From: Firmicutes bacterium UBA993
GTDB lineage: Bacteria > Bacillota > Dethiobacteria > DTU022
Length of the DNA stretch: 32,939 bases
Direction: 5' to 3'
Assembly: GCA_002292015.1 (NCBI GenBank)
Contig: DBBD01000130.1
Location: 1 to 32,939, forward strand
In this document: piece by piece, positions 15,049 to 23,069 of the stretch
How positions within the stretch are numbered: the first letter of the stretch is position 1
Layout of the letters: each line of letters opens with the position of its first letter
Made by a program: the position numbers and the translations under genes
The notes under the pieces: generated by a model
What the model was told of the DNA's origin: nothing
What the model saw: the letters and a program-made list of their open reading frames with translations, nothing else
Databases searched by the model: none

Positions 15049-16071
15049 ATGTCTATCAGGACAAAAAAAGTTAAAGGCACTCTCCTTTTGGATGGTAGCC
15101 CGCAATCGATTGAAAAGGCCGCCGCGATATTGAGAAAAGGCGGTCTTGTTGCGTTTCCAACCGAAACAGTCTATGGCCTTGGGGCGATTGCCACCAGTCA
15201 GGAAGCTGTTAACAAAATATTTATTGCCAAAGGACGTCCAGTTGACAATCCCCTGATAGTTCATATAAGTAGTATAAAGCATCTTTACGAAGTGGCTGCT
15301 GATCTTCCGCCTGAAGCCCCCTATCTGGCCCGCTGTTTCTGGCCGGGACCCTTAAGCCTGGTTTTGCGGCGTGCGGAGGTAGTTGTGCCTGAGGTTAGCG
15401 CCGGCCTAATGACAGTTGCTGTAAGGATGCCTGACCACCCGTTAGCGCAGCAATTGATCAGAGCTGTCGGTGCTCCGATAGCGGCTCCCAGCGCTAATTT
15501 GGCCGGGCGACCCAGCCCGACAACGTACAGACATGTGATTGCAGATCTTTGCGGTCGTATTGATGCCGTAATCATCGGGCAGGATTGTCGTATTGGTATT
15601 GAGTCAACAGTGCTTGACTTAAGCGGTGAGCAGCCGGTAATACTGAGGCCGGGAGGCTTGTCGCGTGAAGATCTCGAAACAGCGCTTAACTGTTCTGTTC
15701 ACGTGGCCGGTAGTAAGTTTATGGCAGATAAACCAAGCTCCCCGGGCATGAAATACAGGCACTACTCTCCCCGGGCGCCCTTGATCCTGGTTACCGGTTT
15801 CCCCCGCAGGCAGCAGCTATTTATTAAAATTCTTTCCCTCTTTTACGGGAAGCAGGGTTTGCAGGTAGGGATATTGAATACTACTTCTGGTGGGAAACAG
15901 AGTAAAAACACCGCTCCCGAGAGATTAGCGGCCGCCTTATACCGCTCTATGCGCACGCTTGATGCCAGAGGAGTAGATTTAATTCTGGCTGCAGACACTA
16001 TAAGTTCGGGTCTCGGTTTGGCTGTTAGAAATCGACTGCGGAAAGCGGCTACCCGGGTTTTGAGAGTATAG
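15049..16071 (+). CDS. ywlC: Threonylcarbamoyl-AMP synthase (Sua5 type)
   Basis: Makes L-threonylcarbamoyl-AMP from threonine, bicarbonate and ATP, the first step of the t6A37 tRNA modification on ANN-decoding tRNAs. 340 aa: the N-terminal YrdC/TsaC domain (about 15-205; GGLVAFPTETVYGLGA, KGRPVDNPLIVHI, TVAVRMPDHP, SANLAGRPSPT) plus the C-terminal Sua5 domain (about 230-340) joined by a linker containing SPGMKYRHYSPRAP. It is therefore the long Sua5 form, not the short TsaC form. ATG at 15049 follows GGAAGAGG (15034-15041). A strong promoter and a 265-nt structured leader precede it. The gene leads a run (ywlC, ywlE, rpiB, glyA, upp) similar to the Bacillus order. TsaB, TsaD and TsaE are not in the window. 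Confidence 0.95.
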   Translation: MSIRTKKVKGTLLLDGSPQSIEKAAAILRKGGLVAFPTETVYGLGAIATSQEAVNKIFIAKGRPVDNPLIVHISSIKHLYEVAADLPPEAPYLARCFWPGPLSLVLRRAEVVVPEVSAGLMTVAVRMPDHPLAQQLIRAVGAPIAAPSANLAGRPSPTTYRHVIADLCGRIDAVIIGQDCRIGIESTVLDLSGEQPVILRPGGLSREDLETALNCSVHVAGSKFMADKPSSPGMKYRHYSPRAPLILVTGFPRRQQLFIKILSLFYGKQGLQVGILNTTSGGKQSKNTAPERLAAALYRSMRTLDARGVDLILAADTISSGLGLAVRNRLRKAATRVLRV

Positions 16072-16087
16072 CTTTAGGAGGTCGTAT

Positions 16088-16549
16088 TTGCTTAAAATTC
16101 TCTTTGTTTGCACCGGAAACACCTGCCGCAGTCCTTTGGCTGAAGCGCTGATGCGCTATGAACTTGAATCAAAAGAGCTCAGCTACCAGGTAGATGTGAC
16201 ATCGGCGGGTCTTGTTGCTTATCCCGGAGCAAAAATTGCCGAAAATGTTGTCATGCTGCTGCGGGAAGAACAAATCCCACACGATGCAAAACGTCAGGCT
16301 AGGCAGATCGATAAAGACCTGGTCCAGGATGCAGATCTAATCCTGACCATGACTGCGGATCAATTACAGCAGTTGATGCTTCGCTTTCCGGAAGTTTCAT
16401 CCAGGGCTTACCTGCTGACAAGTTACAGCGGACTTTTGCCTTTGGATATTGAAGATCCCTTTGGTAATAACCCTAAAAAATATCGTATCGTTTTAGAGGA
16501 AATCCGCAGCGCTCTAAAGAAATTAATAACTAAAATCGAAGAAGGTTGA
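16088..16549 (+). CDS. ywlE: Low-molecular-weight phosphatase, probable protein arginine phosphatase
   Basis: LMW-PTP fold, 153 aa. The P-loop is FVCTGNTCRSP with nucleophile C8 and the R in CRS; the general-acid Asp is in DIEDPFGNN near residue 120. T12 occupies the position of Thr11 in Bacillus YwlE, which gives specificity for phosphoarginine; tyrosine phosphatases have a larger aliphatic residue there. The enzyme should reverse McsB-type arginine phosphorylation, which marks proteins for ClpCP. This is inference from one residue and from synteny with ywlC. TTG at 16088 follows AGGAGG (16076-16081). The 16-bp gap to ywlC and 4-bp gap to rpiB indicate one operon. Confidence 0.88.
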   Translation: MLKILFVCTGNTCRSPLAEALMRYELESKELSYQVDVTSAGLVAYPGAKIAENVVMLLREEQIPHDAKRQARQIDKDLVQDADLILTMTADQLQQLMLRFPEVSSRAYLLTSYSGLLPLDIEDPFGNNPKKYRIVLEEIRSALKKLITKIEEG

Positions 16550-16553
16550 ACAA

Positions 16554-17000
16554 ATGCTCATTGCCCTCGGCAGCGATCACGCCGGTTATCAGCTAAAAGA
16601 GCAGGTCATCAGTTACCTGAAATCCTCAGGAATTACTTATAAAGACTACGGTGTTTTTAACGAAGAGAGTTCTGACTATCCCGATCAGGCCGCCCGGGTT
16701 GCACAGGCTGTTAAGTCAGGTGTGCATACTTTTGGGATTTTGATCTGCGGTACCGGGATTGGCATGTCCATCGTGGCCAACAAGCACCGGGGAATCAGGG
16801 CGGCTCTCTGCAGTGAACCCTATTCCGCCCGTTTGGCTCGCGAACATAACAATGCCAACGTGCTGACCATGGGCTCAAGAGTTATTGGTCCCGGCCTGGC
16901 CGAAGCAATTGTCAGCATTTTTATCAGCACTGACTTTGCCGGGGGAAGGCATGAGAGGCGTCTTGGTAAGATTGAACAGCTTAATCATTACCAGGTTTAG
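16554..17000 (+). CDS. rpiB: Ribose-5-phosphate isomerase B
   Basis: Interconverts ribose 5-phosphate and ribulose 5-phosphate in the non-oxidative pentose phosphate pathway. 148 aa, normal for RpiB/LacAB. Motifs: IALGSDHAGYQLKEQV at the N-terminus with the substrate-binding DHAG, active-site C65 in ILICGTGIGMSIVANK (Cys66 of the E. coli enzyme), and REHNNANVLTMGSRVIG. ATG at 16554 lies 4 bp after ywlE, with GAAGG upstream. It supplies or drains ribose phosphates near glyA and upp, both one-carbon/nucleotide genes. A LacA/LacB call is unlikely because no partner subunit is present. Confidence 0.96.
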   Translation: MLIALGSDHAGYQLKEQVISYLKSSGITYKDYGVFNEESSDYPDQAARVAQAVKSGVHTFGILICGTGIGMSIVANKHRGIRAALCSEPYSARLAREHNNANVLTMGSRVIGPGLAEAIVSIFISTDFAGGRHERRLGKIEQLNHYQV

Positions 17001-17072
17001 CAACTATGCCGTCGGACGGACAGCGGGTGCTTAAAAAGATCACTTATAGTAAATTTTAAATGTTACAACAGG

Positions 17073-18350
17073 ATGGAGATGGTCAAAATAATGAGCCACG
17101 CTGTGGGAGCAACCAGCTACAAGTCACTTTTGCAGACAGATCCGGAAATTGCCGCAGTGATAGAAGCCGAACAAAAACGCCAGCAGGACAACCTGATTAT
17201 GATTGCCTCGGAAAACTATGTCAGCCGCGCAGTGCTTGAAGCTCAGGGCTCGGTGCTTACCAACAAATATGCCGAAGGTTACCCGGGTGCCCGCTACTAC
17301 GGTGGCTGTATCAATGTTGATAAAGTGGAAGAGTTGGCTCGCCGCCGGGCAATAGAAATTTATGGAGCAGAACATGTTAATGTGCAGCCCCATTCCGGGA
17401 CATCTGCCAATATGGCGGTCTACCTGGCTTTGCTGGAGCCGGGCGACTGCCTGCTGGGTATGGATTTGTGCCATGGTGGCCACCTAACGCATGGCAGTAA
17501 AGTAAATATTTCCGGCCGCTACTACAATGCCCATAGTTATGGTGTCGACCGTATTACAAATATGATCGATCTGGAGCAGGTCAGAGGCAGGGCGCTTCAG
17601 GTCAGGCCCAAACTGATCATAGCCGGTGCCAGTTCTTATCCCAGGCAGATCGATTTTGCAGGATTCAAAGCTATTGCCGATGAAGTCAGTGCTCTGTTCA
17701 TGGTTGATATGGCCCATACTGCCGGGCTGATCGCCGCCAGGGTTCACCCCAGCCCGGTTGGATTCGCTGATATTATCACCGCTACCACTCATAAAACTTT
17801 TCGCGGACCGCGCGGAGGGCTGATCTTAACTCGTGAAGCGTACGCCTCACTGATCGATAAAGCAGTATTTCCCGGCCTGCAGGGCGGACCCTTGATGCAT
17901 ATAATTGCCGCTAAGGCCGTTGCTTTTAGGGAAGCTCTTCAGCCGGAATTTGTCGCCTACCAGAAAGCTGTTTTGAGAAACGCCGAGAAACTGGCGATTT
18001 CCCTTTCAGATCAGGGGTTTGACCTGGTCACTGGCGGAACTGACACCCACCTGATATTAGTTGATTTGCGCCGAAAAAAGATTAGCGGGAATGAGGCTGA
18101 ACGACTGCTTGAGGAAGTTCATATAACTGCCAACAAGAATGTGATTCCCTACGATCCGAAAGGGGCTAATGATCCCAGCGGAATCAGGCTGGGGACACCA
18201 ACCCTTACTTCGCGCGGCATGGGGCCGGAAGAGATGGAGAAAATTGCTGCAATCATCGCCAGTGTAATCGATAATAAAAATGATACGGTTTATCTAGAGA
18301 AGACAGGAAGGGAGGTAGAGCAGCTCTGCAGGGATTTTCCTGTTTGCTAA
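17073..18350 (+). CDS. glyA: Serine hydroxymethyltransferase
   Basis: PLP-dependent conversion of serine plus tetrahydrofolate to glycine plus methylene-tetrahydrofolate, the main cellular one-carbon source. About 425 aa. Motifs: LIMIASENYVS and YAEGYPGARYYGG near the N-terminus, NVQPHSGTSANMAVY, the DMAHTAGLIA segment, and the Schiff-base lysine K241 in TTTHKTFRGPRGG. C-terminal GIRLGTPTLTSRGM is diagnostic. The start is uncertain among ATG 17073, 17079 and 17091, all in frame behind AGGATGGAG. The 17073 choice is not well separated from the Shine-Dalgarno, so the true protein may be 2-6 residues shorter. It is followed directly by upp, as in Bacillus. Confidence 0.96.
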   Translation: MEMVKIMSHAVGATSYKSLLQTDPEIAAVIEAEQKRQQDNLIMIASENYVSRAVLEAQGSVLTNKYAEGYPGARYYGGCINVDKVEELARRRAIEIYGAEHVNVQPHSGTSANMAVYLALLEPGDCLLGMDLCHGGHLTHGSKVNISGRYYNAHSYGVDRITNMIDLEQVRGRALQVRPKLIIAGASSYPRQIDFAGFKAIADEVSALFMVDMAHTAGLIAARVHPSPVGFADIITATTHKTFRGPRGGLILTREAYASLIDKAVFPGLQGGPLMHIIAAKAVAFREALQPEFVAYQKAVLRNAEKLAISLSDQGFDLVTGGTDTHLILVDLRRKKISGNEAERLLEEVHITANKNVIPYDPKGANDPSGIRLGTPTLTSRGMGPEEMEKIAAIIASVIDNKNDTVYLEKTGREVEQLCRDFPVC

Positions 18351-18373
18351 ACGATAAACAAGGAGATGAGTTT

Positions 18374-19003
18374 GTGGAAAATGTGGTTGTTGTCAATCAT
18401 CCGCTGGTTCAGCACAAGCTGACCCTCTGTCGGAAGAAGGAAACCGAAAACTGGCAGTTTCGCGATCTGGTAGAAGAGATTACCGCGCTTTTAATTTATG
18501 AAGCTTCCAGGGATATGGAGATCATTGAGACTGACATAGTCACTCCCGTGGCGGCGGCTAAAGGCGTGGTGGTCAAAAACCCTAACCCGGTTTTTGTTGC
18601 AGTCCTGCGGGCCGGACTTGGTATGGTATCAGGTGCCTTAAGGCTTTTCCCCTACGCCCGTGCCGGTCATATCGGACTCTATCGCGATCACGATACTCTA
18701 GTTCCGGTTGAATATTACTGCAACTTACCTCCTGATATAGATGAGTTCGATTGCTTCCTACTTGAGCCAATGCTGGCTACAGGAGGTTCGGCTAGTTACG
18801 CTGTTGACATGCTTAAAAAGGCGGGAGTTAAAAAACTTAAACTACTCAGCCTGATTGCCGCTCCCGAAGGAATTAAGAAGATTACCAGCAGCCACCCGGA
18901 TCTGAAGATCTATTTAGGCGCCCTAGACGAAAAGCTAAACGAAAACGCCTATATCATACCGGGCTTAGGAGACGCGGGAGATCGTCTCTTTGGAACAGCC
19001 TAA
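18374..19003 (+). CDS. upp: Uracil phosphoribosyltransferase
   Basis: Salvage of uracil with PRPP to give UMP. About 209 aa. Typical N-terminus VVVVNHPLVQHKLTLCRKKE; the PRPP-binding loop is EPMLATGGSASYAVDMLKKAG (near residue 130), with an unusual Glu in place of the common first Asp; GLGDAGDRLFGT ends the protein as in other Upp enzymes. GTG at 18374 lies 8 nt after AGGAG (18361-18365). An upstream TTG at 18344 would overlap glyA and lacks a binding site. The pair glyA-upp and the following dCMP deaminase form a nucleotide module; the frame ends 22 bp before the deaminase start. Confidence 0.96.
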   Translation: MENVVVVNHPLVQHKLTLCRKKETENWQFRDLVEEITALLIYEASRDMEIIETDIVTPVAAAKGVVVKNPNPVFVAVLRAGLGMVSGALRLFPYARAGHIGLYRDHDTLVPVEYYCNLPPDIDEFDCFLLEPMLATGGSASYAVDMLKKAGVKKLKLLSLIAAPEGIKKITSSHPDLKIYLGALDEKLNENAYIIPGLGDAGDRLFGTA

Positions 19004-19025
19004 TCGCATAAACAGGAGGCAGATC

Positions 19026-19469
19026 ATGCAAAGGCCGGGCTGGGACCGCTATTTTATGGAGATCGCAACGGTGGTTGCCAAACGCTCCACCTGCCTGCGC
19101 CGACGGGTGGGGGCGCTGCTAGTGTTAAACAAACGAATCCTTTCCACCGGTTATAACGGCGCACCTGCCGGGCTCAGACACTGTGGCGAAATTGGCTGCC
19201 TGCGGGAGCAGCTTAACGTCCCATCAGGCGAGAGGCATGAACTATGCCGCGGCTTACATGCAGAGCAGAATTCTATTATTCAGGCGGCCGTGCACGGGGT
19301 GGCTATTAACGGCGCGGTTCTCTACTGTACGCACTACCCTTGTGCCGTCTGTGCTAAGATGTTGATTAATGCCGGGGTTAGGTCAATGGTGCTAACCCAG
19401 AACTACCCTGATGAACTGGCTAAAAACTTGTTTGCTGAAGCTGGTCTTAAGATAAAAACTATTGTATAA
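19026..19469 (+). CDS. comEB: Deoxycytidylate deaminase (ComEB family)
   Basis: Zinc-dependent deamination of dCMP to dUMP, feeding thymidylate synthesis. 147 aa. The zinc site is HAEQN with catalytic Glu and PCAVCAKMLINAG with two Cys ligands; the upstream CLRRRVGALLV and ILSTGYNGAPAGLRHC are typical of dCMP deaminases rather than cytidine deaminases. ATG at 19026 follows ACAGGAGG (19012-19019). A longer TTG frame from 18990 overlaps upp and is rejected. The last codons are part of a 16-bp tandem duplication that runs past the stop. It is named by family; a role in competence is not implied. Confidence 0.93.
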   Translation: MQRPGWDRYFMEIATVVAKRSTCLRRRVGALLVLNKRILSTGYNGAPAGLRHCGEIGCLREQLNVPSGERHELCRGLHAEQNSIIQAAVHGVAINGAVLYCTHYPCAVCAKMLINAGVRSMVLTQNYPDELAKNLFAEAGLKIKTIV

Positions 19470-19486
19470 TGAAACTATTGTATAAT
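19456..19486 (+). repeat. 16-bp tandem duplication spanning the comEB stop codon
   Basis: AAACTATTGTATAAT occurs at 19456-19470 and again at 19472-19486, identical over 15 bp with period 16. The first copy contains the stop codon. Each copy has a TATAAT, so the duplication doubles a possible -10 element. Confidence 0.9.
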
Positions 19487-19500
19487 TATTCTCACGTGTG

Positions 19501-19529
19501 TTATGATCTGCGGTGTATACTTATATAAT
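19501..19529 (+). promoter_or_regulatory. Possible promoter of the V-ATPase operon
   Basis: TATAAT at 19524-19529 with a weak -35 (TTATGA, 19501-19506, 17-bp spacer), 54 bp before the first V-ATPase gene. Other -10-like hexamers lie in the tandem repeat just upstream, so the real start of transcription is open. Confidence 0.4.
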
Positions 19530-19583
19530 GTGCCAAATCGACGGCTTATCGATATTATATTTTCTAACAACTGACAGGTGGTG

Positions 19584-19916
19584 ATGCTATTGACTATCGA
19601 GCTGGTCAAAGCCATAAAAGAAGCAGAGAGCAAAGCGGAGAAGATTATTCGCGATACGCAGCAGGAAGCACGGCAGCTTTTAAGAAAAGCGGAAGAGAGT
19701 GCTGCAGAAATAAAACAAAAAGTGATCGCGGCGGCAGAAGAAGAGGCAAGAGTGCTGCTATATGCGGCAAAAGAAGAGGCTGAAGCAGAAGCGGTAACCC
19801 TGCGCGAAAAGCTGAAAGCGGCAATCGCCAGTTTAACGGCAGAGGCAAACGGACACCTTCCGGAAGCAGTAGCACTGATGAAAGAAAAGGTAGTGAAATC
19901 TGATGCCGATCATTGA
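19584..19916 (+). CDS. ntpF: V-type ATPase peripheral stalk subunit H/G
   Basis: Small coiled-coil protein (110 aa) that pairs with subunit E to form the peripheral stalk. It is nearly all charged heptad-like helix (KAIKEAESKAEKIIRDTQQEARQLL onward), rich in Ala, Glu, Lys and Arg, with no other domain. It is first in the operon, as ntpF is in Enterococcus hirae. The start is taken as ATG 19584 after AGGTG (19576-19580). GTG 19578/19581 and TTG 19590 are also in frame, and TTG 19590 has plausible spacing. It overlaps subunit I by 14 nt. Low-complexity composition makes sequence alone weak; position and the coiled coil decide the call. Confidence 0.85.
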   Translation: MLLTIELVKAIKEAESKAEKIIRDTQQEARQLLRKAEESAAEIKQKVIAAAEEEARVLLYAAKEEAEAEAVTLREKLKAAIASLTAEANGHLPEAVALMKEKVVKSDADH

Positions 19917-21858
19917 AATGAAAAAGGTTTTTCTGCTCGGACACCGCAATGAAAAAGAACTAGTATTTGATCTGCTTCAAAAGCTGGGCACCATGCAAAT
20001 AGCTGACATAAAAACCGGCAGCACCTGGGATGAATTCGAAGCTCTGCTCGAACCGGAACACCCGACAGAATCAGCCTCTGATTTTGATAACCGGCTTTCG
20101 ATGATTCGCTACTGTCTTGATTTTTTACAGCGCAATTTTCCGATGCGTAAAAGTTTTTTACAGCAGTTTACCGGGGCCAAGATGGAGCTGACCCGTGCAC
20201 AATATGGCGCTTACATCGAAGATATCGGGCAGGTTAAGGAGCTCTACGAATCCTGCCGTCAGATTGATGATGAACTGGTTCAAATTCGCAATGAAGAGAC
20301 TCAATACACAAACCTGATTTCCGAAATGGCTCCCTGGAAAAACTTAGAAGTGCCTCTGGAAGAGACTAAAGACGGACCTTTTGCGGTTATGAGGCTGCAG
20401 ATTATTGCCAATGACCATCTTGAATATGTAAAAGGTAAGTTAGAGAAAGAAATTCCGAATGCTTACCTGGAGGTAATTTCCGGTGATAACGAGCATTTGT
20501 ACTTTTTCTTCACCTGTCTTGCAGAAGACTATCAGCAGGTTTTGGAAATATTCAAAGAGAAGGCGGTAACTGCTGCAGCTTTTCCCGGTTTTACCGGAAC
20601 AGCAAAAAATAATATTGACGATCTGCAAAAGAAACTCGAAAATCTGGAACAGAAACGTGCTGCTGCATTAAATAAGCTTGAAGACCTTTTGAAGTACCGA
20701 CTACTGCTGATGGCCTGTTACGATTATGCTGATAATGAGTATAGAAAGCTCGATGCGGTCTCAAACCTGGCCCGGACAGATAACAGCTTTCTGCTTGAGG
20801 GCTGGGTACCTGCGCCGGTGGTGGCTGATCTTGAATATACGATGGCAGCCAAAACTGGTACGGCAATTGTCGTATCCCGGGACCCGCTGCCGCGCGAGGA
20901 AGTGCCGGTCCTTTTGCACAATAAGGGTCCGGCTGATGCCTACGAGGTAGTCACCAAGTTATACAGCACTCCGCGTAAGAGCGAGATTGATCCTACCCCT
21001 TATCTTGCGCCGTTTTTTTTCGTCTTCTTCGGGATCTGTCTCTCGGACGCCGGTTATGGTCTTGTTTTATCCCTGATTGCCCTCTTCATGTTGCGTAAAC
21101 TGAAACTTGGCGGCATGGGTAAACAGCTGCTTCAGCTGCTTTTCTATGGTGGGATCTCTGCTATAGTCTTCGGCGTCCTGCTTGGCAGCTACTTTGGCGA
21201 CCTGCTTAAATTGCCGGCCCTCTGGTTCAACCCGTTAGAGGACCCGATGCGTATGCTCTTTTACTGTTTTGCCATTGGCTTGGTTCATATCTACTTCGGC
21301 ATGGGGATGCAAGCTTATCGCAATATCAAAGCCGGGCACCCCTTTAGTGCTCTTTTTGACCAGGGTTTCTGGTTTATTTTTCTAAACGGCCTGATCATGT
21401 TGCTGCTGCCGGATTTTTCCGGGATTGGCCGCTATCTGGCCCTCGGTGGGGCGGCCGGCCTGATTTTAACCCAGGGGCGCTCGCAACAGGGTGTTGTTAA
21501 GAAGTTTTTTAGCGGTTTGCTAAGCCTCTACAATATTACTGGCTACTTAAGCGATGTCCTTTCTTACTCGCGTCTGCTGGCTCTTGGATTAGCCACCGGG
21601 GTTATTGCGGCCGCTATTAATTCGATGGGCGGAATGATCGCCGGTAGTACCGTGGGAACTGTTTTTATGGTACTAGTCCTCTTTGGTGGTCACCTCTTTA
21701 ACATTATTATTAGCACTTTGGGCTCTTACGTGCACACCAGCCGTCTGCAATACATTGAGTTTTTCGGCAAGTTCTTTGAAGGGGGCGGTCGAAGTTTTCA
21801 GCCCTTTGGCATCAAGAACAGTTATATTGATGTGGTTGAGGCTGATGAAGCATTATGA
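19903..21858 (+). CDS. ntpI: V-type ATPase membrane subunit I (a-subunit homologue)
   Basis: Large membrane stator subunit, 651 aa. The N-terminal cytoplasmic half (about 1-360) has long coiled-coil arms (CRQIDDELVQIRNEE and KKLENLEQKRAAALNKLEDL) that contact the E-H stalks. The C-terminal half (from about residue 365, PYLAPFFFVFFGICLSDAGYG) carries about seven or eight transmembrane helices and forms the ion half-channels next to the K ring. The region YSRLLALGLATGVIAAAIN holds the essential stator Arg of the family. ATG at 19903 overlaps ntpF; ATG at 19918 (MKKVFLLG) is an alternative. It is followed by 81 bp of spacer before ntpK. Confidence 0.95.
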   Translation: MPIIEMKKVFLLGHRNEKELVFDLLQKLGTMQIADIKTGSTWDEFEALLEPEHPTESASDFDNRLSMIRYCLDFLQRNFPMRKSFLQQFTGAKMELTRAQYGAYIEDIGQVKELYESCRQIDDELVQIRNEETQYTNLISEMAPWKNLEVPLEETKDGPFAVMRLQIIANDHLEYVKGKLEKEIPNAYLEVISGDNEHLYFFFTCLAEDYQQVLEIFKEKAVTAAAFPGFTGTAKNNIDDLQKKLENLEQKRAAALNKLEDLLKYRLLLMACYDYADNEYRKLDAVSNLARTDNSFLLEGWVPAPVVADLEYTMAAKTGTAIVVSRDPLPREEVPVLLHNKGPADAYEVVTKLYSTPRKSEIDPTPYLAPFFFVFFGICLSDAGYGLVLSLIALFMLRKLKLGGMGKQLLQLLFYGGISAIVFGVLLGSYFGDLLKLPALWFNPLEDPMRMLFYCFAIGLVHIYFGMGMQAYRNIKAGHPFSALFDQGFWFIFLNGLIMLLLPDFSGIGRYLALGGAAGLILTQGRSQQGVVKKFFSGLLSLYNITGYLSDVLSYSRLLALGLATGVIAAAINSMGGMIAGSTVGTVFMVLVLFGGHLFNIIISTLGSYVHTSRLQYIEFFGKFFEGGGRSFQPFGIKNSYIDVVEADEAL

Positions 21859-21939
21859 TATTTGTGCATAATTCGCTTCAGAAATTCATCTGATAGCAAA
21901 TCGGACTATTTTTAAGACGAAAAAGGGAGGCATTTAAAG

Positions 21940-22410
21940 ATGGATGGAATACAGATAGCGCTTCTGGGCGCTGCCCTGGCAGTCGGCCTGGCCGGTATCG
22001 GATCGGCGATCGGGGTTGGAATTGTCGGTCAGAGCGCAGCCGGCTTGGTTACCGAGGATCCCGACAAATTTGGTCAGACCCTGCTCCTGCAGGCACTGCC
22101 TGGCACCCAGGGGATTTACGGACTACTGACCGGCTTTATTATTATGCAGAGAGTGGGCATCATCGGTGGGGAGCTCTTGCCGCTTAGTGTTGCTAATGGC
22201 TACGCTTTCTTAATGGCCTCGGTTCCCATCGCCATTGTCGGGTTGCTCTCCGCTGTTTACCAGGGACGCGTCTCAGCTGCTGCGGTCGGTTTGGTGGCCA
22301 AAAGACCGGAAGAACTTGGTAAAGGCATTGTTTATGCGGTTATGGTTGAAACTTATGCAGTGCTGGCTTTGCTGGCCTCAATCATGCTGCTCTTTGGTAT
22401 TCCTGTATAG
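21940..22410 (+). CDS. ntpK: V-type ATPase proteolipid subunit K, Na+-type
   Basis: Rotor-ring subunit, 156 aa, with two fused helical hairpins (four transmembrane helices), as in E. hirae NtpK and unlike the 8-kDa F-type c subunit. The residues that bind Na+ in NtpK (L61, T64, Q65, Q110, E139) are all present here as L53, T56, Q57 (ALPGTQGIYG), Q108 (VYQGR) and E137 (MVETYA). The first hairpin lacks its own carboxylate, so there is one ion per 16-kDa subunit, typical of V-type rings. Na+ coupling is inferred from these ligands. ATG at 21940 follows AAGGGAGG (21924-21931). It lies between subunits I and E. Confidence 0.96.
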   Translation: MDGIQIALLGAALAVGLAGIGSAIGVGIVGQSAAGLVTEDPDKFGQTLLLQALPGTQGIYGLLTGFIIMQRVGIIGGELLPLSVANGYAFLMASVPIAIVGLLSAVYQGRVSAAAVGLVAKRPEELGKGIVYAVMVETYAVLALLASIMLLFGIPV

Positions 22411-22425
22411 GAAGGAGTGAGTGGC

Positions 22426-23028
22426 ATGAAAGAGGGAGCAGAGCGGATCATCAGCCGAATCCTTGAAGATGCTGAAGCAAAATCCAGAGCGATTATGGCT
22501 GAAGTTAGCGATAAAACCGCAGAACTTGACAAGGCAGCCAAAGAAAGCGCCTCCCGCCAGGCTGAGAAGATTGTTGAGCAAGCCCGCAAGGAGGCGGTAG
22601 AGAGCAGGCGCCGCATTCTGGGCATTGCTGAACTTGAGGCCCGCAAAGAGGTCCTGGCTGCCAAGCAGGATCTGATTGCCGCCGTATTTGACCGCAGCCT
22701 CGACGAACTATTGGCTTCTGACGATCAGGACTACCTGGCGCTGATGCAGAGGATGCTACTGGAAAGCGTGATTAGTGGCAGGGAAGAAGTTGTTTTATCG
22801 GCAGCCGATCAAAAACGGATTCCGGCTGTCTTTTGGAAAGAATTAAACGAATTGTTAAAAAAGAAAGGCAAAGAAGGCAATCTGGCCCCGTCTACAGAAC
22901 CGCGTGAAATCCGCGGGGGTTTTGTGTTACTTGCTGAAGGGGTTGAGATAAACTGTACCTTTGAATCACTGTTTAAAATGTTACGAGATGAGCTGGAGCC
23001 GGAAGTAGCCTCGGTGCTCTTTAAATAA
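22426..23028 (+). CDS. ntpE: V-type ATPase peripheral stalk subunit E
   Basis: Peripheral stalk subunit of about 200 aa. It has an N-terminal coiled coil (ERIISRILEDAEAKSRAIMA to about residue 85) that pairs with subunit H, and a C-terminal globular domain that caps the A3B3 head (about 90-200, with IRGGFVLLAEGVEINCTFESLF, a segment conserved in E subunits). ATG at 22426 lies 8 nt after AAGGAG (22412-22417); an in-frame GTG at 22417 overlaps that site. It begins 15 bp after the ntpK stop. Confidence 0.93.
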   Translation: MKEGAERIISRILEDAEAKSRAIMAEVSDKTAELDKAAKESASRQAEKIVEQARKEAVESRRRILGIAELEARKEVLAAKQDLIAAVFDRSLDELLASDDQDYLALMQRMLLESVISGREEVVLSAADQKRIPAVFWKELNELLKKKGKEGNLAPSTEPREIRGGFVLLAEGVEINCTFESLFKMLRDELEPEVASVLFK

Positions 23029-23069
23029 CCGGAACAGACTTTCCTGCGGGAAAGGAGATCAACTTTAAG

